This document shows, in pieces, positions 1 through 7,711 of a DNA stretch of 19,910 nucleotides; position 1 is the stretch's first letter; every line of letters starts with the position of its first letter. The stretch is from Euryarchaeota archaeon UBA169 (GTDB lineage: Archaea > Thermoplasmatota > Poseidoniia > MGIII > CG-Epi1): positions 1 to 19,910 of the forward strand of contig DAEH01000067.1 of the NCBI GenBank assembly GCA_002497685.1, read 5' to 3'. The notes beneath the pieces were generated by a model. The model did no database searches, was not told where the DNA came from, and worked only from the letters and a program-made list of their open reading frames with translations. A program made the position numbers and the translations under genes.

Positions 1-405
1 AGGGATTTGGCAAATTCAAGTAACGAAAGAATTATTCTTCCTCAATTTTACATATTATTAGAATATATTATTAAGAAAACAGAAAATATTTTTTCCAATT
101 TATATGTTAATAAAGATAAAATGAAACTGAACCTTGATCAGGCTGGGGGTCTTCCGATGGCTGAAGCCTTTGTTATTGCACTTGGTAAAACGGATTTAGG
201 AAGGCAGGACGCTCACGAATTAGTAAGAAGCATTACAATGGAAGCTGAAAAAAAAGGTGTTACTTTTAGTCAAAACGTAAAAAATAATAATGAAGTACAG
301 AAATACTTGAGCGAGGAGGAGATTTTGTACTGTCTAGAGCCAAACAACTATGTAGGCCATTCAAACGAAATAATTGATAAAGTTCTGGCTTCAATAAATG
401 AATAA
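1..405 (+). CDS. purB: Adenylosuccinate lyase, C-terminal part (cut by window start)
   Basis: The reading frame is open from base 1, so the 5' end of the gene lies outside the window and the TTG at base 7 is not a true start. About 134 C-terminal residues remain. Adenylosuccinate lyase releases fumarate at two steps of purine synthesis (SAICAR to AICAR, adenylosuccinate to AMP) in the cytosol. Family-typical stretches are visible: 'RDLANSSNERIILPQ' near the start of the fragment, then the alanine-rich helix with 'LGRQDAHELV' and near the end 'YLSEEEI' followed by 'LEPNNYVG'. These match the C-terminal helical domain of archaeal and bacterial PurB. The active-site signature of the fumarase/aspartase superfamily lies upstream and cannot be checked. 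The gene ends in TAA and overlaps the next gene by 8 bases, which suggests co-transcription. Confidence 0.9.
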   Translation, partial: RDLANSSNERIILPQFYILLEYIIKKTENIFSNLYVNKDKMKLNLDQAGGLPMAEAFVIALGKTDLGRQDAHELVRSITMEAEKKGVTFSQNVKNNNEVQKYLSEEEILYCLEPNNYVGHSNEIIDKVLASINE

Positions 406-847
406 TTATCTCTCAAGTAGTATTCCTAAAAGAAGTTTGAGAAAGACTGGACGTAAGATAGTACTAGAACAAATTGAAAAGAATAATATTTTAGGTAAAT
501 ACGAAATCTTTGATAAATATCTCTATCTCACTACAGTAGATCCAATTTCTAAAAATACTAAAGAAGAATACAAACTATGTATTGCAAAACAGTGCAATGC
601 TAAAGAAGAAATAATTTATAAAAAAATAAAAGACGTTATTCCAGCTATGAAAAAATACAATACTTTTGCCATTAATGTAGAAAGGAGAGGCGACCATAAA
701 TTTACATCAACCGAACTCGCCAGGGAATTAGCAGGTTCTGTGTTTGATATATTTCCAGAAATTAACGTTGACTTGGGAAAACCTGAACTAACTGTACATG
801 TTAAAGTGATTAATAACAAATGCTTACTTTACACTGAAGAAAAATGA
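398..847 (+). CDS. THUMP-domain RNA-binding protein (Tan1/COG1818-like)
   Basis: This is a 149-residue, lysine-rich small protein. The C-terminal half carries a THUMP-like signature: 'FAINVERRGDHKFTS' (about residues 90-104), 'ELARELAGSVF' and 'VDLGKPELTVHVKV' (about residues 124-137). THUMP domains bind the acceptor region of tRNA and occur in tRNA-modifying enzymes such as ThiI, archaeal methyltransferases and Tan1, the accessory factor for N4-acetylcytidine in tRNA. No catalytic domain is attached, so a stand-alone adaptor of the Tan1/COG1818 kind is the likely class. The ATG at 398 overlaps the purB stop by 8 bases and the stop overlaps panE as ATGA, so the three genes are probably translated from one message. 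The precise tRNA target cannot be read from the sequence. Confidence 0.75.
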   Translation: MNNYLSSSIPKRSLRKTGRKIVLEQIEKNNILGKYEIFDKYLYLTTVDPISKNTKEEYKLCIAKQCNAKEEIIYKKIKDVIPAMKKYNTFAINVERRGDHKFTSTELARELAGSVFDIFPEINVDLGKPELTVHVKVINNKCLLYTEEK

Positions 848-1710
848 GAATAACTATAATTGGACCTGGAGCTATAGGATTACTTCTTGCCGCATCGTTG
901 AAAAAGGAGAATAAACTTTCAGTCTTGGTCAAAAAAGAGAAAAGGGATATTCTCAAAAAGAAAGGTCTATGGATAACGAAGGGAAATCAAAAAAAAAGAA
1001 TTAATGCTGATATTGTCACAAAATTGAGTGATACTGACATTGTAATTATTGCTGTAAAAGCATATGATTTAAAATCTACAAACGCAGTTCTAAAAGATTT
1101 TAGAGGTAAAATAATAATTTGTCAAAATGGATTAGAAGTAATCAATTATTTACCTCCAAATGCAAATGATGTCTCTCTGATAGTAACAAGTGTAGGGGCC
1201 ATATCTTCAGATACAGGAGTCTCTGATTACAGAGGTTCGGGAACTACAGTGATTGGATCTCTTACAAGAAATAATAAACCTATGATAAATTTTGAGGGGC
1301 TATTTTCTGAATATTATTTCACAATGAATCACGTCGAAAATATCGCTACCCTCATCTGGCTAAAGGCTGTAATTAATAGTGCAATAAATCCAATAGCCTC
1401 ACTATATAATCTTAAGAATGGTGAATTAAAGAAAGATAAATATCTTATTTTAGTTAAAGATCTCCTAAATGAATCAGTATCTATAGCTATAGCCAACGGG
1501 ATTGAATTTCATGATGACCCTTTAGAAGAGACAATGAAAATAATTGATCGAACACATGATAACATTTGCAGCATGCTTCAGGATTTAAGAAAGGGTCGAA
1601 AAACCGAAATAAATGAAATTAATGGTTTGATTGCTCAAATTGGGAAAGAGAAAAATATGAACACTAAACTTAATAGTGAATATCTAGAAAAGATAAAATC
1701 TATCAGTTAA
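844..1710 (+). CDS. panE: 2-dehydropantoate 2-reductase (ketopantoate reductase)
   Basis: This 288-residue protein reduces ketopantoate to pantoate with NADPH on the route to coenzyme A. The N-terminal Rossmann fold opens with 'GPGAIG' (residues 7-12), followed by 'AVKAYD' (Lys72) and 'CQNGLE', the usual nucleotide-binding stretches. The catalytic lysine of the family matches Lys174 in 'WLKAVINSAINPIASL'. The C-terminal all-helical domain holds 'SMLQDLRKGRKTEINEING', with Glu255 in the position of the conserved substrate-binding acid. Length and motif order are normal. The start ATG overlaps the THUMP gene stop as ATGA, so translation is probably coupled. The 3' end overlaps the 3' end of gap on the other strand by 8 bases. 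A broader ApbA/PanE-family oxidoreductase is possible, but the motif match favours true PanE. Confidence 0.88.
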   Translation: MRITIIGPGAIGLLLAASLKKENKLSVLVKKEKRDILKKKGLWITKGNQKKRINADIVTKLSDTDIVIIAVKAYDLKSTNAVLKDFRGKIIICQNGLEVINYLPPNANDVSLIVTSVGAISSDTGVSDYRGSGTTVIGSLTRNNKPMINFEGLFSEYYFTMNHVENIATLIWLKAVINSAINPIASLYNLKNGELKKDKYLILVKDLLNESVSIAIANGIEFHDDPLEETMKIIDRTHDNICSMLQDLRKGRKTEINEINGLIAQIGKEKNMNTKLNSEYLEKIKSIS

Positions 1711-2737
1711 TGCCTAATGCTTTATTAGTCTTATTAACTGATTTGAACGAATCTGATTCTATATTGCACATTGCTCTTATTGCATCAATATTTTCTGGAA
1801 CAACATCCGATTCTTGATGTATCGCTTGATAATAATATAATTTCTTACCAAAAGAGTGCACGCCATCTTTCCAGACAGCTATTTGATTTAAGTCTCCACG
1901 CGTGTAAAGTGAGTCTCTAGCCCATTCCATAATCTCGGCTGTGCCTGGAAGATTACGAACCTTAGTTTCATTATTTCTCAAGAACCCTTCTATTAAATTT
2001 ACTCTAGGGGTAGATTCCCAAAGATCTATTACTCTACTAACTTCAGGTTCAGATTCTAATTCTGCAATAATACAATGTACATGCATAATAGTAGTAGGAA
2101 CCTTAACAGCCATTGTTTGTATATTTAAATTAGAAATAACTGTTTGTACATCTGGACCATGGTGGCTAGGTACATTAAGAACTGGCTCAATAGAATTTAT
2201 AGGTCCTCTATCGCTATCTTTTGGATCTCCACTTCTCCGTACCATTACGGCCTGTACATTATTTATTCCGTATTCATTTAATATTGGATAAAGTGTACGT
2301 GACAAACCCGTCGTATTGCATGAGACAACTCTAACATAATCTTTTCCAATAGATTCAGAATAATTTGTCAAAGAATTAAAGCTAGTACCTACTGGTGCAT
2401 GCTTCTCACCACCCTGCCAAATTGCCTTAGTTCCGGCTTTCTTGTACATTCCCATATTATTAACCCCCAACTTTCCAGGAGTACAATCGATTACAATATC
2501 TGCAATCTTAACTAAATCTTCAGTAACGCCGCTCACTTTGACACCATATTCTTCAAAGAAAGGTATTTTTTTCTTAGTCGAAGCAAAAACGGGATAGTCG
2601 GCATCGAGGGCTCCCCTCATTTCGTAGGTAGGTTTCGTCTTTACAATGCCTACTATTTCCATATCATCCTGCAGAGTAACTGCCTCGGCAACTCTCTTAC
2701 CTATTGTACCATATCCGTTGATACCTACTTTAATCAT
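1703..2737 (-). CDS. gap: Glyceraldehyde-3-phosphate dehydrogenase, archaeal phosphorylating type
   Basis: This is a 344-residue type II (archaeal) GAPDH, which interconverts glyceraldehyde 3-phosphate and 1,3-bisphosphoglycerate with NAD(P) in glycolysis or gluconeogenesis. The N-terminus has the Rossmann glycine motif 'INGYGTIGKRVAEA' (from residue 6). The catalytic nucleophile is Cys140 in 'VVSCNTTGLSRTL', the arrangement of archaeal rather than bacterial GAPDH. 'RRSGDPKDSDRGPINSI' and 'PSHHGPDVQTV' are further archaeal-type stretches, the second containing the conserved histidines. The gene follows the McrC-like gene on the same strand after 27 bases. A TATA-like element at 2758-2764 could give it its own promoter, so shared direction need not mean shared function. 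The 3' end overlaps panE by 8 bases. Confidence 0.95.
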   Translation of the reverse strand: MIKVGINGYGTIGKRVAEAVTLQDDMEIVGIVKTKPTYEMRGALDADYPVFASTKKKIPFFEEYGVKVSGVTEDLVKIADIVIDCTPGKLGVNNMGMYKKAGTKAIWQGGEKHAPVGTSFNSLTNYSESIGKDYVRVVSCNTTGLSRTLYPILNEYGINNVQAVMVRRSGDPKDSDRGPINSIEPVLNVPSHHGPDVQTVISNLNIQTMAVKVPTTIMHVHCIIAELESEPEVSRVIDLWESTPRVNLIEGFLRNNETKVRNLPGTAEIMEWARDSLYTRGDLNQIAVWKDGVHSFGKKLYYYQAIHQESDVVPENIDAIRAMCNIESDSFKSVNKTNKALGIN

Positions 2738-2757
2738 AATTTCTCATTCAAGAACAG

Positions 2758-2764
2758 TATTTAA
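2758..2764 (-). promoter_or_regulatory. Candidate TATA box for gap
   Basis: On the minus strand the gap between the McrC-like stop and the gap ATG contains TTAAATA, centred about 24 bases upstream of the ATG at 2737. That spacing fits an archaeal TATA box driving a leaderless or nearly leaderless transcript. Any A/T-rich stretch can look like this, so the call is weak without a mapped transcription start. Confidence 0.35.
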
Positions 2765-4840
2765 CTACTTATCCTGCTCATCAACCATTTTTCTAAGTTT
2801 TTCAATGGACAATGATATCTTCTTTTCAGGAGGTTTACTAGAAATCTCAGGTTCAGAATCATCTGTAACGTCTGATGGTTCAGGAATTTCTGTGGCACTG
2901 TCAAAAACACTTTCTGGAAGTTCATTAGAATCCTCTACAGTTTCCATAGACTCCTCTTCTTCTTCTTCTACTATATCTTTAGAAATAGAATAACCACCAT
3001 CTTGATTTGTGCCTTCCTCAATATTTCCTTCTTCGATATCTTCCAGTAGCTTATCTTTCTTTATCTTTGAAGATTCTTCAGCAATAGTATCTAGATCTGA
3101 TTCATCTGCATCTTCTTCCATCTCCATTACATCTTCAAGATCTATTTCAACTTCTTCGTTGTAAAGAAATTCAGGCATCTCTGGAGCTACAGCACCAGGA
3201 ACTGCAATTGCTTCATAAAATTCAAAAGCTGTACGCTCTACCTCTTCAACAAATGTATCTAAGTCTTCCTCACCAATCCTAGAGTAAATTGCAGCCATTC
3301 TATCAGATATAAATGCAAAGTAATTTGGTGCTACCTCAAAAGCTTTCTCGGTCCAGGTAAAAGGTATCCATGCAATAACTTGCTTATTTCTTACATCGAC
3401 TGAAACTTTTAACTGAGGTCCAGGATAAATTATTCCTCCACATGGAACATCGTAATTATTCATATATGCTAACACTTTGTAAACATCTTCTTGTCTTGGC
3501 GCTTGCTCTAAATCGTACTTAGTTTCAAAGTAAAAATTAATTCCACGATAAGTCATAAAAATTTCAGGTTTACCTGATCCTTGAGCAGGGTTAGCTTTTT
3601 CCTCGGAATCACCGAAAAGAGAACCCATAATTGAATCACTCCAACCATGTCGAACTTGCCCTGGTGCATCATATTTCAAAACGATATCCTTGTTCCTTGA
3701 TCTAAATTCCCGTAAAGATTTTGCATGAGCACTTAACTTCATCCCGGATGCCATTTCACAAAGAATCCAAAGAGCATAAATATCTGTCATCTTTTGTGTC
3801 TGCACTAGAACTGTTTCTTCATAATAAGATTTATAATCCTCTAAGAAGTCCTGCCATAATGGTGGTAATTCTCTATAAGATCTATTACGGCTCCAGGTTT
3901 TAGCTTCAATCAAGGCTTCTCTGTTTATTAATCGTTGACTTTTACGTGTATTCTTAGCAACAGGAATTAACTCTGCTAATTTACCATCGCCAAGAACTTG
4001 CTTATGCATTTTGCAAGCTAAGTCTAATTTATCTAATTGAAGTTTGGCTTCATCGGATAATTCTTCAACTTTTTTCCCATAAATTGCAGCCCATGCCTTC
4101 TTCTCCCTTTCTTTACGGTCCATCTCATCTCTAAAAAATATTGCTTCAATAAAAACTTCCATGTGGAATTTAACTAATAGAATGTTAGTAGGAGTACTCC
4201 ATTTCCTTTTCCTTATATCTGTCACATGTGCTGTAGCATATTCTGTACCTTTCTGTGCACGAGCCAATGCAGTCTTTTGCCATCGAACAGCGCCCCTAAT
4301 CTGAGACTTCATTGTTTTCCTTTGAACTTCAACTTTGTAAGTATATGCACCCTTACGAATATCATTGGTAACTTTCAATAATTTGCCTGAGAATTCTAGT
4401 AACTGTTCAATATTCAATAATATCTTTTCTTCTTCAATAGATGAAGTTGCACCAGGATACATGCCTTCTGGAGGCTCTTCAGCACCTGAATTTTTAACTA
4501 AATCGGGTATATGATTATCTCTCAAATCTTTAAACTTTTCATAATCTAGCATTTTGGGAGCTATAACTATTTCCAACTTATTAGAAACGGAGTTACCATT
4601 CTCATCAAATAAACCTATTGTATTTGTTCCAATATAATCTGGAATTTCAAAAGTTTGTGAATGTGTGGTATTTGACCTAATCTTTGGAAGACTATCCATT
4701 CTAGCAGTACCCAACTTAATGTGAATATTCTCTAAAGGCCTAAATGCATTTACATTCAGAAGTATATTTTCCCCTTCAACTAAATGATCTGGATGGTCAG
4801 AAGGTAAATTCAGATCTATTGTTGCATCTGGTAAACTCAT
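2765..4840 (-). CDS. McrC-like PD-(D/E)xK nuclease subunit with acidic C-terminal tail
   Basis: This 691-residue protein follows the McrB-family gene after one base (TGA-T-ATG). Residues about 1-110 look beta-rich and may be an adaptor domain; about 110-400 are mostly helical and basic. The nuclease core is near 424-475: 'GKPEIFMTY' (Pro425, Glu426), then 'FYFETKYDL' (Glu439, Lys441), then 'RQEDVYKVLAYMNNYDVPC' (Gln450) and 'GGIIYPG'. The order P-(D/E), (D/E)xK, Q-x(8)-Y and a final YP strand is that of McrC and DUF2357-type nucleases, with Glu in place of the usual first Asp. Residues about 545-680 are strongly acidic (several runs of Glu) and probably disordered. In McrBC the McrC subunit cuts DNA and stimulates the McrB NTPase, so the pair likely forms one complex. 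The substrate is unknown. The family call rests on motifs and gene order. Confidence 0.7.
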   Translation of the reverse strand: MSLPDATIDLNLPSDHPDHLVEGENILLNVNAFRPLENIHIKLGTARMDSLPKIRSNTTHSQTFEIPDYIGTNTIGLFDENGNSVSNKLEIVIAPKMLDYEKFKDLRDNHIPDLVKNSGAEEPPEGMYPGATSSIEEEKILLNIEQLLEFSGKLLKVTNDIRKGAYTYKVEVQRKTMKSQIRGAVRWQKTALARAQKGTEYATAHVTDIRKRKWSTPTNILLVKFHMEVFIEAIFFRDEMDRKEREKKAWAAIYGKKVEELSDEAKLQLDKLDLACKMHKQVLGDGKLAELIPVAKNTRKSQRLINREALIEAKTWSRNRSYRELPPLWQDFLEDYKSYYEETVLVQTQKMTDIYALWILCEMASGMKLSAHAKSLREFRSRNKDIVLKYDAPGQVRHGWSDSIMGSLFGDSEEKANPAQGSGKPEIFMTYRGINFYFETKYDLEQAPRQEDVYKVLAYMNNYDVPCGGIIYPGPQLKVSVDVRNKQVIAWIPFTWTEKAFEVAPNYFAFISDRMAAIYSRIGEEDLDTFVEEVERTAFEFYEAIAVPGAVAPEMPEFLYNEEVEIDLEDVMEMEEDADESDLDTIAEESSKIKKDKLLEDIEEGNIEEGTNQDGGYSISKDIVEEEEEESMETVEDSNELPESVFDSATEIPEPSDVTDDSEPEISSKPPEKKISLSIEKLRKMVDEQDK

Positions 4841-4841
4841 A

Positions 4842-7646
4842 TCAACCGAAAACGCTCAATCCTGGAGAATCAACCATCTTTTCTAGTGTTTTAGTAATTG
4901 CATGATTTGGACCAAGAACTTCTGAAGCCTTCAACATTAGACATTTCAGTTCATTTCTTTCCAGCCCTTCTAGAGCTGGCATAATGTTAGATTTTATAAC
5001 ATCCGCTAAAGCCCTATCCAGATCATATTGACCCATTGAGTTGAAAACTGTAAGCATAGAATCAATGATCACTGCTGGCCCTATCTTTCTGTATGTCCTT
5101 ACACCTCTTGCAACTTCGTCATCCCTAGATTGAGGTAACTCTTGCTCTTCTAGGAAGTTCATAAATTTATTGAATGCTTTGAACATGGTCCCATCACTAT
5201 CATAGAAATCAAACATTTCTTTAGCGTACCAATCTACACTATCACTATCTTCAGGTATTTCTGGAGCAATACCCAATTTATTCAATTTGTTGAAAACAAA
5301 TACAGGCATACGCTTGTACTCGTCATCCCTGTCAGGTAACCCTATCTCAACAAAAGCAAAACGTCTCATTAAAGCATGACCTACATTGAACAAAGTATTC
5401 TTATCTTGGGTATTCATGGTACCAATTATTCTAAATTCAGGAGGCATCATAAATGGCGCTCCACCTGTCTCTTTAGCAGTTAGAAGTGCTTGCTTATCTC
5501 TGTATTCAAAAACAGTGAAAAGTTTACCAAAGGCTTCGTCAATATTAGCCCTATTAAACTCATCAATAACTAGGTAATGAGGTTTACCATCTTCTTGCAT
5601 TGTCTTCTCACAATTTTTAGCTGCATCTGCCACATATCCGTCCTTGAAATAGTATCCACCAGAATCATCCGGTGAAATGCCCCCAATAACTTCAAAGTTT
5701 GACCATTCAGCGTTAGCTGTAACAATGGAATAATTTGGAATCATACTGCCGTCTTTGGCCTCTTTAACGCCACAAACTTGGCTAAGCAATAAATTAGCTA
5801 ATGCGGTTTTACCAGTACCTGGATCACCGTATAACATGATATTTCTCCCAGATTTCAAGTGAGTTACTGTTTGATTAATTGTATCCTCTGTTGTAGAATA
5901 ATATTTCGATAATTCCTCATAATCAACATTATAATCTACTTTCATAGCTTTTCTAATCTTAGGAGTCTCAGCTAGTTCTTCCTTGAGTTCCTTTTCAATT
6001 TCAGCCAAATTCAAATCTACTCCATAATTCTCATCCTCAGTAGGTTTGATATCAATAGTAGCCTCCGGAAATTCTGAAAGTAATCTATCCATTGCATCTT
6101 CAAGTGAAATATCTCCGGACTTAAGTGCTTCTGGATTCAAATCTGGCTTTTCATCAGGAGTTTCCTCTTCTGGAACAAAGTCCGAATCAAAAGGATCGGC
6201 AACTGGTGGTTTCGATAATTGCATTTCCACCATTCTATCCCTAAATTTCTCTGTCCCGTATTTTATTCCGTACCAAACTGCACCTGCTGCTACGGCTAAT
6301 GGTAAACCAAACATTATCCATTCTGTAGTTGTTTCTGGTGATGATACATCCGTTCCTGAAAGAAGTGCTGGAGCTATCATTGTGGCAAATAAAGTTCCTA
6401 TACCTGATACAAATAAACCAAAATATGCTAAACCTTCCATACTCTGCTCCGATTTCCTTTTACGATAAAACAAATACATCCCAATGAAAGATATTGAGAC
6501 TGATAAAACCGTGAGAATGATGTCTCCTTGTTCGAAATAGAAGTTTGCACTGTTTCTTACTAAATTCCAAACAACAACAATAAATTGTAATGACAGTCCC
6601 ATCAAAATCATAAAGAAGTATTTTGCTTCTTCCATATCTTTTAATCTTACTGTCTGTAAAATATAACCTGCAATACCTAATAATAAGAGAAGAATACCAG
6701 CTAATAGAATCAACATTTCAATAGGCTGTAAATCAATGTATGCATATTGAACATTACCTCCAACTTCAGTACATGCTTGCTCCAATGAAGAATCAAAGGA
6801 CTTCAAAGAAGAGTCACAAGACAACCAAGGACCTCTTACCCAATTATGATGTAAAGCTGCAAAAACAAGTGAACCGGCACCGATAAAAGAGTAAATTGTG
6901 GACAATGGAGCTTCGCTGACATCCTTACCGGTAACAGCATAAAGAAATACAATATACGATACTACGATTATCACAAGGCCAGCTGTAGCTCCTAATGTAC
7001 TTTCAAAACCTTCTAGAGGTTCTTGGTTACGACCCATGAAAAGATAAACAATACCCAAAATCATTACCATGAAAAATAAAGGAGCTATGATGTTGCTATC
7101 ACTTATCCTTCGAGCTTGAATTAAAATACAGAGACCCAGAAGTGCAGTAAGTCCCAATATAGTTTGATACTCATGTGTTTTTACATTAAAATTACCAGTG
7201 TCCCATTCAGAATTTAGAACTAAAGGGCAACCATTAGCATTACCTTTTGAAGTAATCTCACTCCAACCGGGACATGTCAATGGCTCATTGTATGTAGTAT
7301 AATTTCTTAAATCTTCAAATGTCACCCCTTCTCCCACAGTAGATTCTGGGTTAGGCACATCACCTGTAGTATAGTAGAGAACTAATCCAAGCAATGCTAC
7401 TGCGAGTAAAAATTGTAAGGCAGGTAAATAAAAACTAGATTTTGCACGAACTGGACTATTTGTAATTGAAGACTCTTGAGAAATCGGAGAAACTGTTTTA
7501 CTCTTTGCCTCCTTGGCTACAGGAGTTTCAACTTGAGAAGGGCCAACGTCTTTTGCTCCAGCTAAATTAACTCCACAAATATTACAAAATGGAGCAGTAT
7601 CCTCAACATCTACTGCACAAACTGGGCACTTCTTCATGTATCTCAT
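4842..7646 (-). CDS. Membrane-anchored McrB-family AAA+ NTPase with N-terminal zinc ribbon
   Basis: This 934-residue protein has three parts. First, a zinc ribbon with Cys7, Cys10, Cys21 and Cys24. Second, about ten hydrophobic helices near residues 71-92, 162-178, 186-204, 218-240, 249-266, 309-330, 343-362, 374-393, 405-429 and 442-462. Third, a cytoplasmic acidic linker and a AAA+ domain from about 580. Walker A is 'GDPGTGKT' (607-614), Walker B is 'LVIDEFNRANIDEAFGKL' (Asp695, Glu696), and 'GTMNTQDKN' (Met744-Asp748) with 'RRFAF' (761-765) resembles the MNxxD and arginine-finger region of McrB. The adjacent McrC-like gene supports McrB rather than MoxR. With ten helices both ends face the cytosol, and the loops after helices 1 and 5 face outward; each holds two cysteines (125/140 and 277/292). 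A start at the second ATG (7637) is also possible. Nucleotide choice (GTP or ATP) cannot be told. Confidence 0.8.
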   Translation of the reverse strand: MRYMKKCPVCAVDVEDTAPFCNICGVNLAGAKDVGPSQVETPVAKEAKSKTVSPISQESSITNSPVRAKSSFYLPALQFLLAVALLGLVLYYTTGDVPNPESTVGEGVTFEDLRNYTTYNEPLTCPGWSEITSKGNANGCPLVLNSEWDTGNFNVKTHEYQTILGLTALLGLCILIQARRISDSNIIAPLFFMVMILGIVYLFMGRNQEPLEGFESTLGATAGLVIIVVSYIVFLYAVTGKDVSEAPLSTIYSFIGAGSLVFAALHHNWVRGPWLSCDSSLKSFDSSLEQACTEVGGNVQYAYIDLQPIEMLILLAGILLLLLGIAGYILQTVRLKDMEEAKYFFMILMGLSLQFIVVVWNLVRNSANFYFEQGDIILTVLSVSISFIGMYLFYRKRKSEQSMEGLAYFGLFVSGIGTLFATMIAPALLSGTDVSSPETTTEWIMFGLPLAVAAGAVWYGIKYGTEKFRDRMVEMQLSKPPVADPFDSDFVPEEETPDEKPDLNPEALKSGDISLEDAMDRLLSEFPEATIDIKPTEDENYGVDLNLAEIEKELKEELAETPKIRKAMKVDYNVDYEELSKYYSTTEDTINQTVTHLKSGRNIMLYGDPGTGKTALANLLLSQVCGVKEAKDGSMIPNYSIVTANAEWSNFEVIGGISPDDSGGYYFKDGYVADAAKNCEKTMQEDGKPHYLVIDEFNRANIDEAFGKLFTVFEYRDKQALLTAKETGGAPFMMPPEFRIIGTMNTQDKNTLFNVGHALMRRFAFVEIGLPDRDDEYKRMPVFVFNKLNKLGIAPEIPEDSDSVDWYAKEMFDFYDSDGTMFKAFNKFMNFLEEQELPQSRDDEVARGVRTYRKIGPAVIIDSMLTVFNSMGQYDLDRALADVIKSNIMPALEGLERNELKCLMLKASEVLGPNHAITKTLEKMVDSPGLSVFG

Positions 7647-7711
7647 CTAACTGTGTAGATAAAAGACTTTATTGGCAAACATTCTTATTAGGGTTTCAAA
7701 ATGGGAAAATA
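7647..7711. promoter_or_regulatory. Divergent promoter region between the McrB-like gene and gins51
   Basis: These 65 A/T-rich bases separate two divergent genes. On the minus strand AATAAAG (7668-7674) is about 25 bases from the McrB-like ATG. On the plus strand TTCTTATTA (7682-7690) is about 26 bases from the gins51 ATG at 7712. Both fit weak archaeal TATA boxes. No clear Shine-Dalgarno sequence is seen for either gene and no inverted repeat stands out. Confidence 0.35.

Noticed and set aside
4842..5900. Calling the AAA domain MoxR/CbbQ
   Set aside because: The MNTQD motif, the RRFAF pair and the adjacent PD-(D/E)xK nuclease fit McrB better; MoxR genes normally sit beside VWA-domain genes and none is here.
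2765..7646. Treating the McrBC-like pair as a recently acquired island
   Set aside because: Base composition looks like that of the neighbours by eye, no mobility genes flank it, and it is set between housekeeping genes; comparison of codon use and of relatives would be needed to claim transfer.
7589..7711. Earlier in-frame ATG for gins51
   Set aside because: It lies inside the divergent McrB-like gene, has no domain match before residue 42 of that longer form, and the GINS A domain starts at the ATG at 7712.
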